Positions 21,196 through 30,980 of a stretch of DNA of 64,000 nt are shown here, piece after piece (the stretch's first letter is position 1; each line of letters starts with the position of its first letter). The position numbers and the translations under genes are program-made. The stretch lies in NCBI GenBank assembly GCA_039621445.1, contig CP154956.1:84688474-84752473 (forward strand), in the 5' to 3' direction. The stretch is from Euglena gracilis. Its lineage: Eukaryota; Euglenida; Euglenophyceae; Euglenales. The notes beneath the pieces are model-generated. The model saw only the letters and a program-made list of their open reading frames with translations. It searched no databases and was not told the DNA's origin.

Positions 21196-21668
21196 GAGCA
21201 GGACTTTGGACAATGCAGTTTGCGAAGCAGATCAACAAAGAAACAACCTTGGTCAGTTTGGATCATCACAAGAAACGGCTCATTCTAGAGGCCTTTTCAA
21301 GCCATTCACGCATATTATAAAAAAGGGGCCAGTATGCTTGGTCCCTCATACCATTCAATTTCAACGTGATGACATTCATCAACTGTACAGTTGTTGTTGG
21401 GTGAGGGTGGTGCGACCCTGTCACATCATTGCTTCTGCAAAATCTGAATGTGAAGTTCCAACAAACAACCGTGGGCTGATGTTGAAAAAAGTCCTCTCAT
21501 AACCACGGCAACGTTTGCTATCAGGGCAAGCAATGATGAGTTTCGCACCTGATGCTTTAGTTGGGCAAAGAAAAGCTCCGCATGGGTTTAATTGTCAACA
21601 AGGCTATGTCAACTACAATGCATATCGCACACCAAATCGATGCCTTGCTGTGGTTGCACATTTCTTTT
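21196..21668 (+). CDS. Possible accessory gene of the large transposon
   Basis: Two adjacent plus-strand frames: one ending at 21,502 (QFQRDDIHQLYSCCWVRVVR, then SAKSECEVPTNNRGLMLKK) and one from ATG 21,534 to TGA 21,668 (MMSFAPDALVGQRKAPHGFN and NYNAYRTPNRCLAVVAHFF). Composition is that of real protein rather than repeat. They lie between the left array and the 3' end of the transposase, facing it. They may be a second transposon-encoded protein or part of a spliced one. No family recognised. Confidence 0.3.
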
Positions 21669-21864
21669 GAAAATTCAAAAAAAGTTCTGGCGAGGTATGG
21701 GGTCTATAATGGGAGGGGATGAGGAGGGGGTCAGTTATGGGGTGGAACCCCCCCCCCCCGGGGCGAAACACAACCTGTTCTCGGATGGAAATTTTTCAGC
21801 TGATGACGTCATTGTACTGAACAATTTGGGGCAGGGCTTGTATAAAATGCTTTGCCATGGCCTT

Positions 21865-24800
21865 GTTGTGGCGAATATGGGGGAAGGAAGGAAAGATCCA
21901 ACTGGTTGTGTGGAAATAATGAGCGCACACGTTGTGTTTTTTTATCAGGGATTTTTCTGAAAGGGACTTTCTTTGAAAAAAAAAATATTAAACAGTCCTT
22001 ACACAAGCACGGTTTTTCATGTGCAATAACTCCTTTGTCGTCTACAATGTCTCGTTGCATCTGTGGTTGACAAAATGTGAACGCAAACCGCAAAACCCAA
22101 CACGCTAAACATCTGCACCAAGGATGAAAACGGGGAAGAAAAAAATCCCTGTTCATGAAAAGCAACGTTATCCATAATCAAAACACGTCGGTGGGCCGCT
22201 AATCCGTCAACCCAAGGAAACAGCTTTTGTTGTAGAAATGCCACAAGTCGGTCAGCATTTGGAACATCTCTCTCCTCCCTTTTTCACAGCGGAAATGTTT
22301 TTCCAGCCACACCAGTTCATAGTTTGCAAAAAAAAATACACATCAACCCTTTACCCCTCCCAAAATTGAACAAGGATGAAAAAAAGAACGAACAAAAATT
22401 CATGCAAAACCTAAATCTTGTTTTTTTTTATTGGATTTCACTTTAAAAAAAAAAACCTTGAATGAAAACAAGGAGAAATATGGTTGATAGCTTTCTTGTG
22501 AACCTCGAATAATATTCCTTCTCGGTGGATCATGACAATCACAGAAATTTTGCAACCTCGTTGGGATGCCACGAGATGATTTGCTCTTTGATTCCTTGGA
22601 GCCCAGCCATACGTGGGCATGGTGTGTAAATTTACTCCAGGATTCTCTCAAATTAAAAAAAAAACTGTCTCTTTGCAAATCCCAAAATAAAAAAAAAATC
22701 CTGGACAAACCCAGTCTCATCCAGAAACAACAGATTTGCGTCACTGATTGGGCTGATCAACTGCGCCAGAGATCTGACATGTAGCATAAGGGAGCTGGGT
22801 GAAGACATGGGACATCACCAAAACCTGCACATGTAATAAGATCTCTGAGTTGTGCATATTGACGTCTGGCAACCAAATTCCATCTTGCATTGCGTACATC
22901 AGGCACCCTCGATACCCTTTTGCGGGTCCATCCCATGCATTTTATTGCCCTCAGAACTTTTCTTACACAAATTAAAGCAAAAAAAACAGAGCTTATCATG
23001 AGGGGGGTGTTCCCCCGCGTCCCCCCCCCTGCGTCCCCCCCCCCTCGCGTCCCAGATTTTGGCCGGGCACATTTTTTGGTCAACCAAAGGAAAAGTACAT
23101 TTGGGTGACACCAAAGACAGTACAAATTTGGGTGACACCGAAGAAAACATGTTGAGGTGGTTGGGCCACAGTTCCCACCCGCATCCCTCCCCCGTCCCCC
23201 CCCCCTCCCAAACCACCCCCGAGTAAAATGAGGCAGAAAAATGCAAAAAGAAGCTCTGTTGGCCCTTCGATGGTCTTTTGAGACACAGTCTATATCAAGA
23301 ACTGCGTCTTAAACGCAGACTCTGACCTGAGTCTGCGTTTCGAAACGCAGACTCAGGTCAGAGTCTGCGTTTAAGACGCAGTTATTTAAGGCTGTGTTTA
23401 TAAAGCAACATGGCTTTGGTCAGAGTCTGTGTTTCTCCAACTCGACGACGGACGGCAGACTGACGACAGATTTTTGGGACAAAGCGAAGATGAATTAGGA
23501 TCCGCTGCACAGCTCTGGGACGGCCGGAAACCTCAGAATGAGAATATGTGGCCGCCGGGCAGCTTTTGGCCACCGTCTGTGGTCTTCCGAACTAGAATCC
23601 TTTCGAAATAGTGGTAACATTACCGTTAAACATGGGAACATATGTGAAAGATGACACAAGATTACATCGTCTCCTTCCTTTTGCATACCCCATTTTGCGT
23701 GCTTCACTTTGCAACGTTGATGAGAATGCTCTGGGCGCTGCACCCACGATCCAAGAGTTCTTTGGTAGGCTCCCAAAAGTTGATGAGCAAAGATGTTACC
23801 TAACCTAACCTTGTATGGTGATATTTTTGGGGAGCCACCCTCTAGGCCACTTGGGACAGAAAAAAACACCCTCACCCCCCCCCTCAAAGTGCCCCCCTCA
23901 GAGTGGTGAAAAATATTGGCAAATTTGTCCCCCCCTCAAAGTGGTCATTTCCTCTTGGTGCCAAATGAGCCTAAGCCCAAAAATTGACCCCCCCAAAGTG
24001 TCCCCTCCCTGTCGTTTTGGCAAATTTGTTCCCCCCCCTCAAAGTGGTCATTTTCTCTTGGCGCCTAAGCCCAAAAATTTACCCCCCCCAAAGTGTCCCC
24101 TCCCTCACAATGGCCGTTTTGGCAAATTTGTCCCCCCCCCTCAAAGTGGCCTTGGCGCCAAAGGTGCCAAAGCCCAAAAATTGCCCCCACCCCCCAAAGT
24201 GTCCCCTCCCTCACAATGGCCGTTTTGGCAAATTTGTTCCCCCCCCATAGTGGCCATTTTCTCTTGGCGCCGAAGGCGCCAAAGCCCCAAAACTGACCCC
24301 CCCCCTCACAATGGCCGTTTTGGCAAATTTGTCCCCCCCCCCTCAAAGTGGCCATTTTCTCTTGGCGCCGAAGGCGCCAAAGCCCAAAAATTGACCCCCC
24401 CCCAAGTGTCCCCTCCCTCACAATGGCCGTTTTGGCAAATTTGTTCCCCCCCCCTCAAAGGGGCCATTTTCTCTTGGCGCCGAAGGCGCCAAAGCCCAAA
24501 AATTGACCCCCCCCCCCCAAAAGTCCTTTATTTCTGCATCATTGGGACGTTTCAGGGTCCAAATACTGTGAACACAGTTTTCTTGGTCGGAGTCCGTGTT
24601 TAGAAACACAGACTTAGGTCAAAGTCTGTGTTTCTAAACACGGACTTCGGCACGTCAAAGTCTGTGTTTAGAAACACAGACTTTGACCAAAGCCATGTTG
24701 CTATAAACACAGCCTTAACCTGAAATGTAACCGTAACCGGCGTTGAACTCCCTTCAAGCTGAGAGAGCAATCTTTGCGCAAAATCTTCTTGATCCTACTT

Positions 24801-26270
24801 TCAAGTAAAGCATTTCTCCTCCGAAGTGGTCCACGACGTTGCGGAACCCAAGGTCAGGGATGTAAGCAGAAAACAGTGAGTTGAAGGACGACCAATGACC
24901 ACATGAATCGAGGAGGGGATTGTCACCTTCACACAAAAACAAAACATTTCCAATTCTCGGAAACAAACAAAAAACAAACACAAACACCCAACAACACCCA
25001 AAAACCCCCAACAAAAAAAAAAAAGAAAGACAACAACCCCACACAATGTTTTTGTTTGAAGGGTTGGGAGGGGGGGGGGGGGGTGGTGGGTCAGGGGGTT
25101 TTGGTGGGTGGTGGGGTGGGGGGGGGTGTTGTCCTTGGGTTGGGTTGGTTTTGTGTGGTGGGATTTTGGGTTTTTTTTTTGTGTGTGTAGGGGGTTTTTG
25201 TGTGGTGGGGATGGTTGGTGTTGGTTTGAGTGTTTTTGGTGGTTTGGTTTTTGTTTTTGGTTTGTTGGGAAAAAAGTGAAAAAAAAAATCACCAAACAAA
25301 CACAAAAAAAAAACAAAAAAAAAAGAAAAAAAAAAAAACATTGGAAGAAAAACAAAAAAAACAAAAAACCATAACCAAAAAACACCCAACCACACACAAC
25401 ACAACACGACAACAACACAAATGCTGGGAATGTTTACGCCAACAAAACAGGCAAGCTGGGAGGGAGGCACCTTATGCAGGTTCGAAAACCCACACATTCC
25501 TGTTGGGAGAGGCCAGACAAATGTTATCCCCCTCTTCCTCCAACCCCTCTTACTGTCCCCCATCTGATATAGTTGAGGTTCCTTCGGGCATTACAGGTGG
25601 AGGGAGGTAAATGAATATGTGGTTCAGACTCTATCAGCTCGGTTCGCATGCGAAAAGCCACGTTAGAAGATGCATTTAGCACCACTTCACACCATGGGAA
25701 CAACAATTTTAACAATCATAAAAAAACAATTTGAAACCCACAAGTGGTGAAGCAACAACAAAAAACAAAACAAAAAAAAAAACAACAACAAAAAAAACCC
25801 CCCCCCCCCCCCCCCCCCCCAAAAAAAAGGAAAACCTTGGGAGTTTTCTGTTGAAGGAAAACAAAGGAAATTCTGAAGGAAAAAAAATTGCGAAACCATT
25901 CCTCTTTTCAGCCGTAATATTGTTCTAGCGCAAGTGCAACTGCTTATGTGGTCCTGCTGATGCCAAAACGGTCAGGTAAATCAAGCAATGTAGCATCTGA
26001 GGCAGGCCTGCTCAAAAAAATGTACAACCACAAAGCACCATGTTGACACAAAAACTTTTTTGTCAAAGGACATACAATAAAGGATTGCAGAATGTGAACA
26101 ACAGACACAATGTACAAAATCTGGTGAACTTTTTTTTGAAAAATGTGTCTAGGGAGATCCATATTGTGATCATTTTCAGATTGGAAGGCCTGGAAAGGTT
26201 GTTGGGATACAAAACGCCGAACAGAATTGATCACTTCTGGGGTAACCCGAGCATACTTCGTCCTTGGCAT
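21865..26270 (-). CDS. IS630/Tc1/mariner-like DDE transposase, split by introns or decay
   Basis: Cut-and-paste transposase that would bind the element ends and integrate at TA. In order on the minus strand: MPRTKYARVTPEVINSVRRF (26,211-26,270); a helix-turn-helix-like LLDLPDRFGISRT (about 25,950-26,000); GWTRKRVSRV with a conserved-looking linker (22,880-22,945); first catalytic Asp in NLLFLDETGFVQ (22,695-22,735); YGWAPRNQRANHLVASQRGC and a beta-strand VIVMIHREGILFEV (22,480-22,620); second catalytic Asp in VLIMDNVAFHEQ (22,147-22,190); FLPPYSPQ (21,868-21,895). The motifs lie in different frames, with gaps that fit introns. After PPYSP the usual acidic third catalytic residue is not visible, so the gene is either spliced onward or defective. 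The nested element lies in the gap between the N-terminal and central parts. Confidence 0.75.
22980..23290. other. C-run-rich spacer inside the transposon
   Basis: Several runs of 7-9 C separated by GCGTCC words, and a repeated TTTGGGTGACACCRAAGA. Non-coding, probably intronic to the transposase. Confidence 0.5.
23300..23383. repeat. Perfect 84-bp palindrome
   Basis: Two 42-base arms, AACTGCGTCTTAAACGCAGA onward, are exact inverse copies meeting at TTTCGAAA with no spacer. Each arm itself contains two shorter inverted words (GCGTCTTAAACGC; CAGACT...AGTCTG). It marks the left side of repeat family F. Confidence 0.95.
23880..24515. repeat. Minisatellite, 95-112-bp unit, about six copies
   Basis: Units carry CAATGGCCGTTTTGGCAAAT, a run of C, TCAAAGTGGCCATTTTCTCT and the palindrome TTGGCGCCGAAGGCGCCAA. 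A 262-codon plus frame across it is Pro/Lys-rich repeat read-through, not a gene. Confidence 0.85.
24592..24700. repeat. Palindrome cluster at the right end of family F
   Basis: AGTCCGTGTTTAGAAACACA pairs with TGTGTTTCTAAACACGGACT around a short spacer, followed by AAAGTCTGTGTTTAGAAACA, a further palindrome with CAGACTTT. Confidence 0.85.
24935..25420. other. Block of extreme amino/keto skew
   Basis: About 24,935-25,045 is almost only A and C; 25,047-25,270 almost only G and T; 25,271-25,420 again A and C (with AAAAG). The outer A/C blocks can pair imperfectly with the central G/T block. Frames over it are low-complexity artefacts. Confidence 0.8.
25500..25720 (-). CDS. Possible extra exon of the transposon gene
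   Basis: Minus-strand frame with natural composition: VAFRMRTELIESEPHIHLPP and STCNARRNLNYIRWG. It lies between the N-terminal and central transposase parts, in the same orientation. Not recognisable as a conserved transposase motif. Confidence 0.3.
25797..25820. repeat. Poly(C) run of over 20 between A-rich flanks
   Basis: Uninterrupted C run flanked by AAAACAAAAA sequence. A possible assembly weak point. Confidence 0.9.
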
Positions 26271-26319
26271 GCGTCAGAGTAAAAGAAAATAGACTGAAGG
26301 AGGAGAATCATAAAAAATT

Positions 26320-26510
26320 GAAAGTTTCAATAACTTTGTCCAAAAGTTTCAATAACTTTGTCCAAAAGTTTCAATAACTTTGTCCAAAAATTTCAATTAT
26401 TTGTCCAAAAGTTTCAATAATTTTGTCCAAAAGTTTCAAAAACATTGTCCAAAAGTTTCAATAACTTTGTCCAAAAGTTTCAATTATTTGTCCGAAAGTT
26501 TCAATATCTC
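26320..26510. repeat. Right subterminal array, eight units
   Basis: Eight copies of TTTGTCCAAAAGTTTCAATA, the inverse of the left array; one unit has CCGAAAG and one TTTCAAAAACA. Confidence 0.9.
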
Positions 26511-26584
26511 TGGGTCCCGGCTGTAGTTACTGGGTCAGATTTGCTAAAAAGCTTTTTTTGTGAATTTCATTGACATTCCATCTA

Positions 26585-26611
26585 CCCCCCCCCCTTGTCC
26601 AAGTCGTTGAC

Positions 26612-26642
<31 letters not shown>

Positions 26643-26856
26643 GCGCACACACAAAACACGCACACACACCCCACCGTCTTTCAGGACCATTTCCATTCAA
26701 CTGCTGCTATTTTGACCAAGTCGTTGACACACACCTCTTGACAATTGCGTATTTGTGAAACGTCACCTTCCCGCCTCCTGGCCCAAGGCCGTGTCGTTGA
26801 CACCCCTGTGTCAACGGCGTAATTCTTGGAACATTGCCGCGTCCTGGACAAGGGGG
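26585..26856. mobile_element. MITE-like element, TTGTCCAAG family, expanded by (CA/CG)n
   Basis: Left end: C-run then TTGTCCAAGTCGTTGAC. Right end: GTCCTGGACAAGGGGG. The interior contains GTGTCGTTGACAC and CTGTGTCAACGGCG words and the tail TTGGAACATTG shared with copies at 42,637-42,793 and 51,862-52,036. This copy carries (CA)7(CG)8(CA)n at 26,612-26,650. Confidence 0.65.
26612..26650. repeat. (CA)n(CG)n(CA)n Z-DNA-prone tract
   Basis: About eight consecutive CG dinucleotides embedded in CA dinucleotides: alternating purine-pyrimidine throughout. Confidence 0.9.
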
Positions 26857-27110
26857 AAGGTAAGGTGCCATCTTTTGGGCAGTGGGGGGGAGGGGCGGGG
26901 TGTTTTCTGCCGGGGGGAGCAGAAAGCGCGGGACACGGGGCCAGCGCTGGCCTTCCAGGTGGTGTCCGGAACCCTCTCTGAGTGTTTGTGTGTGTGCTTG
27001 CCCTCTCTGGGTCCCCTCGGGTCCCTGAGGGCGACCCCCCCCCCACACACATGGTACACTCCCTGGCCCTCCTGGACTGGCCCCCGCTTGTGTCACATAC
27101 AGGACTGAAC
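26830..27110 (+). other. GC-rich island, possible exon on either strand
   Basis: Open in two plus and two minus frames without motif. One reading contains QVVSGTLSECLCVCLPSL. I cannot choose a strand. Confidence 0.15.
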
Positions 27111-27378
27111 GGGATCCTGGAAGCCCCATGGTAGTGGGGACGACCCCACACCATCCTGGGGTCCGACCCAGGATGTATGGGAAGCCAAACCCCACCCCAT
27201 TTTATTTAAGACAGTTGAATCATGGAAAAATTTTTGGAAATTTGTATTTTGGTCAAATATGTTTGCTCTTATTTTGAATATTTTTCGCTTTTTTTGCATA
27301 TTTTGATGAATTTTGAATTTGTTCCATGTTTTTTTTTGCTTTTTTTTAAAGAACTCAGAATAAGGTGACCCACCAAAA

Positions 27379-27803
27379 AGACCCCCCCAAAAATAAGACC
27401 CCCCAAAAAATAAGACCCCCCTTGCCAATTTTCAGCAAAAATCCAAAAATTGGACCCCCATCAGAATAAGATGGAAAATTCGACCAAAGAAGCCTTCCCG
27501 GGGAGGGTCCAAAAATAGGTCCAAAAAGAGCGATTTTTTTGGCAATTAGCAAAATTGCCTCAAAAATGCCAATATTGACACACGCAATATGGGGAGAAAT
27601 CATAAAATGCCCCCAAAAAACCCATTTGGGGGCATTTTCACAGTTTTTTTGGGGGGGTCTTTTTTTTGGATTCCCCAACACTCGTGAGAGGGGGCAAAAG
27701 TCCTAAAAAGGAACCCAAAACCCCCCAAAAATAAGCCCTCCCCTTGCAATTTTCAGCAACGGACCCAAAAAGGAGACCTGGGGTCTTACTTTGGGGGGGG
27801 GGG
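27379..27803. mobile_element. MITE-like element with AATAAGACCCCC ends
   Basis: Left end ACCCCCCCAAAAATAAGACC; right end, reverse-complemented, CCCCCCCCCCAAAGTAAGAC. The word TTGCAATTTTCAGCAA occurs near both ends in direct orientation. Non-coding. Confidence 0.5.
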
Positions 27804-27879
27804 TTATCACACAGATTTTATCAGCAACAGAATATTTTTGTAAGTTGCAAGTCACCACCTCTTATGATGCTGGGGGGGG

Positions 27880-28450
27880 GGGGATGTGATTCGCATTTTG
27901 CGCATTTTTTTGCAATTTTTTTTCGATTATTTTCAGCACATTTTGGTGTTTTTTTTGTGATTTACCCAATTAGCATTTTTTGAACATTTTTCAATTTTTT
28001 TCATTTTTTTGAAATTTAAGTATTCCTCATAATTCCGTATAATTTTTGCAAACTTGGAGCCATTTTTGCATGTTTTTGGGCAAATTTTACATTTTTATGA
28101 TTTTTGTGCCTTCTCTCTTAGATTTTGAACACCTTTGCGCATTTTTTTTGCGCATTTGTGCATGTTTTTTCGAGACTGGTCTGGCGCATCCCCCCCCCCT
28201 GGCGATGGTAGATGATGCTGGTATTTTTTTGTGTATTCATCAGAATCAAACCCATTTTGAGAATTGAATGAGAATGAGAATCATGTTGAGAACAGCACAT
28301 CATTTTCCACAATTATCTCATATTGACCCCCTTTTTGGCCAATTGGATTAATCTTTATAATTTCTGTGCTATTTAGGGCTAATTTAGGTCAATTTTTCAG
28401 TCAATTTTGGGGGGGTTTATTAGGCTTTTTGGGGGTCAATAAGCGGCAGT
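27880..28450. other. T-rich non-coding DNA
   Basis: Dominated by TTTTTTGCA/TTTTGA words. No gene or structured RNA seen. Confidence 0.6.
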
Positions 28451-28549
28451 TTATGGCATTTCATGCTCAATTCTCATCGGGGTCGAGGTTGGAGGGAACC
28501 CCGGGGGTCCCCCTCCCCCGCCTTTAAAAAAAAACCCTGGTCCAGTCCT

Positions 28550-28690
28550 GGTCACGCGGCAATCGGTGACACGTCGACCCGTCACACGCTGGGCCGTGGC
28601 GCGGCTCATCCGTTTGGTCCATCATTTCTCCTCCGGGCTCCTCTTTGCCTGGCGGGCACCGGCTGACCTCAGAGGGCAAAGCGGTATGAG
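28550..28690 (+). CDS. Weak possible exon, basic
   Basis: GC-rich frame VTRRPVTRWAVARLIRLVHH then FSSGLLFAWRAP. No start, splice or family support; listed for composition only. Confidence 0.15.
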
Positions 28691-28932
28691 TGGCAGTGAG
28701 TTTTTAAAGGTTGTTTGCCCAGGGAAGGGGGGAGGGCAGAGTGCGTCCCCCAAAAGGGGGGGTATGCACATTTATTTTGGTAAACCCCAAATCTTTAAAA
28801 AAAAAACCCTCTGGAGCCTTGATTTGGAAACCAAGTATAACCACCCCTTGTGCCAACCAGGGGTTTTTTTTTGTCTTGGACCCTTCGGGGGGGGGGGGTA
28901 GGGTGGGTGGTTCCGGCCAAGCCCCCCCCCCC

Positions 28933-29470
28933 CAGGGTTGGATGGGAAGCCCTTCGGTATTGAGGTAGGTGGTAGGGGGGGTCCCGACCACCCCCCCCCC
29001 CTAGGGGGGGAAGGTGGTAAGGGGGGGGGGGGGGGTCCGGACCACCCCCCCCCCCTAGATGTTGGGAGGGGGGGTCCGGACGCCCCCCCCCCCCCCTCCT
29101 TGACAGGTGCCAAAAATAGCAGAAAAATTTTTTCCGGCGCTGCGCGCCGGAAAATGAGCAAAAACACCCCCTTTTGCTGACTTTTGGACATATTGCCCAT
29201 TTTTTGATGTGTTGGTGTTTTCCCCCAAAAAAGTGTTCAAAAAATTTCAAAAAATGAGCATTTTTGGATCGATTTTCAAAGAAAAACCAGGGATTTTTGA
29301 CCGATTTCGACCCAATTTCCGGCCCTTTGCCCGTCCATGAAATCGAAAAATTTTCGGCCCCCCCTCAGTTTCGAGGTAGGAGGGGGGGGTCCGACCCACC
29401 CCCCCCCTCCGTGTCGGGAGGGGGGGGGCCGACCCACCCCCCCCCCCTCAAGGCTTCCCATCCAACCCTG
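28933..29470. mobile_element. CAGGG TIR element, variant ends
   Basis: Starts CAGGGTTGGATGGGAAGCC and ends with the exact inverse GGCTTCCCATCCAACCCTG. It is flanked on both sides by C-runs, as at 8,778. The interior has three or four GGGGTCCGGACCACCCC-type hairpins and a TCCGGCGCTGCGCGCCGGAA palindrome. It is related in design to family A but has different end sequence. Non-autonomous. Confidence 0.75.
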
Positions 29471-29837
29471 CCCCCCCCCCGGGGGATCCCCCAGGAGGGG
29501 ATATAGTTTTTGGCGCCGAAGGCCCCGAAATTTTTTGAAAAAGCTGCTATTTTGAGCATTTTCTGCGATTTTTTTGGCCATTTTCGGGGGAAAGTGGGTG
29601 GGTCCCCTGGGACCCCCCGGGGGGTGGGGGCAGACAGCGGGTGGGGGGGACCCCCCTCCCCCCGGTCTTAAAAAAACCCTGGTGCCAACAGGCGCTGCAC
29701 AGACAGCTTTGGAATGAAGGAAATCCCTAAAAATTTTATGATCTCTGAGACTTTTGAATTTTTCCATTTTTGCCTAAAAGAATGGTTCCCTGCTGGAATT
29801 TGGTGGAATTCTATGGGGAAACCCCACTTGGTGGGGG

Positions 29838-29938
29838 GAGGGTTCAATATAAGGACAGTGTCATGTTTAGGTTGGGGTCCCCCCTTTTTGACCAGATGGG
29901 GGTCCGACCCCCCCCACCTGCCCTCTTTTCGAACCCTG
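29838..29938. mobile_element. Minimal family A element, about 100 bp
   Basis: GAGGGTTCAATATAAGG ... CTTTTCGAACCCTG enclose little more than the TTTAGGTTGGGGTCCCCCC segment and one GGTCCGACC hairpin. It lacks the long T-rich core of the 330-500-bp copies. Confidence 0.6.
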
Positions 29939-30100
29939 GGGCGGTCTGGCCAGATGGGTGCCCTTGGAGTGGGGTTGTTTCGGCAAAGCAAAGATTTTCG
30001 ACCTCAAAAGTGACCTCCAAAATTCAGCCCCCCCCCCCCCGCGCCCCCCCCCCCACCAAGGTGGGTCAGTGCTGACCCCCCTTGAGGGTTCCCAAATGAG

Positions 30101-30390
30101 CAAGGATGGATATTGGATTTCGACCCATATCGGGTTTATTGAAAATCTTGAATTTATCGGGTCCCAAAAAAATATCGTGAAATATCACTTTTATTGGGGG
30201 GGGGGGATAACACACTGTTTTGTTGTTTTTCGGGCGATTTTGGGATTCTCCAAATCATAAAATGAGGATATCGGGGCACAAAATGATCATATCGGTTTTA
30301 TCGACTTTTATCGACGATATCGGGGGGGTCAATTTATCCAAATTCATCGGGACCCCCCCCCTAAAAACCAATATCAATATCCACCCTTGA
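30101..30390. mobile_element. MITE-like element rich in ATATCGGG
   Basis: Left end CAAGGATGGATATTGG; right end CCAATATCAATATCCACCCTTG. The interior repeats ATATCGGG, TTTATCGAC and similar words. Non-coding. Confidence 0.55.
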
Positions 30391-30499
30391 CAGGAGCCTC
30401 TGCGCAGACTCCCAAACCGCCATTTTTCCGTGTTACGGAAATATTTGTCTTTTTGCGCTTTTTTTGCCGTCTTTGTCTTCTTTGTCTCCTCCTCCCTGA

Positions 30500-30665
30500 T
30501 CACCGCCTTGCCCCGTCTGTGCCGCAACGTGGCGGTGCCCCCCCCCCCCCGCCAGCCCTGCACTCCCCGAGGAGTGGCGCATCGCCAGCTAGCTCCAGTG
30601 CAAGAGCCGCACTCGTACTATTTCCCCTCCCGGCCGTCCCTTCTGCTCTGTCCCCGGGATGCCTG
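30500..30665 (+). CDS. Duplicated GC-rich segment, possible exon (copy 1)
   Basis: Shares CAGCTAGCTCCAGTGCAA, CCGCACTC and TATTTCCCCTCCC with 50,560-50,650 in the same order and spacing. One frame reads HSYYFPSRPSLL here and LTYYFSSQPFFH there. Conservation of a gene-like segment suggests a duplicated exon, but the frame is uncertain and a repeat cannot be excluded. Confidence 0.25.
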
Positions 30666-30699
30666 AAATAGCAAAATCTGTAACAGTGAGCTGAAGGAC

Positions 30700-30916
30700 C
30701 AGGTTTAAAAAATGAAATTGGAATTTGAAATTTATTTAAAAAATAGAAAGCAAATAATATAAAACAAATTGCAAACTCAAAATAAAAACTCAGATTTCGA
30801 GAATTTAAAAAAAACATTTATTTATTAACAAGTTTATTTGTACAAACATATATAATATAGAAACAGTATGTAATGTATTTATTTATTTATTATATTTATT
30901 TATTTACTGTATTTAC
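30700..30916. other. AT-rich DNA left of the palindrome-rich element
   Basis: Mostly A/T with TATTTATTTA words. It contrasts sharply with the GC-richer element beginning at 30,922 and resembles the AT-rich DNA beyond 34,262, as expected if the element inserted into one AT-rich region. Confidence 0.6.
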
Positions 30917-30963
30917 AATATCTTAGACGGCCGGGAATGCACTTTTCATTTTTGGTGGTTTTT

Positions 30964-30980
30964 TGCGCACCTGCGCATTC
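30964..30980. repeat. Palindrome site 1 (spacer CC)
   Basis: TGCGCACCTGCGCATTC, next to the left TIR. Others, by start: 31,263; 31,880; 31,979; 32,007; 32,279; 32,699 (degenerate left arm); 33,368; 33,667 (degenerate left arm); 33,714; 33,749; 34,150; 34,179. One isolated site lies outside the element at 45,802. Confidence 0.9.

Larger units (their letters stand above)
23386..24718. mobile_element. Family F TIR element nested in the large transposon
   Basis: Terminal inverted repeats of about 50 bp: TTAAGGCTGTGTTTATAAAG, CAACATGGCTTTGGTC and so on at the left, and the inverse (...GACCAAAGCCATGTTGCTAT, AAACACAGCCTTAA) at the right. Inside the right end are more palindromes of GTCTGTGTTTAGAAACACAGAC type. 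The core holds a minisatellite. A partial copy lies at 58,640-58,762, also next to a degenerate palindrome. It is non-autonomous and no gene is recognised in it. Confidence 0.7.
20945..26526. mobile_element. IS630/Tc1/mariner-type transposon with long subterminal repeats
   Basis: The outer ends are CTACAG at the left and CTGTAG at the right, both flanked by TTA (20,942-20,944; 26,527-26,529), consistent with the TA-containing target of this superfamily. Inside each end are eight units of TTATTGAAACTTTTGGACAA in opposite orientation (20,965-21,150 and 26,320-26,510). The interior encodes a DDE transposase on the minus strand plus possible small plus-strand frames, and holds a nested palindromic element at 23,300-24,720. 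At 5.6 kb it is much longer than classic Tc1/mariner elements. Confidence 0.8.

Noticed and set aside
23815-24603. 262-codon Pro/Lys-rich protein
   Set aside because: It is read-through of the roughly 105-bp minisatellite with C-runs; the minus frames are equally open.
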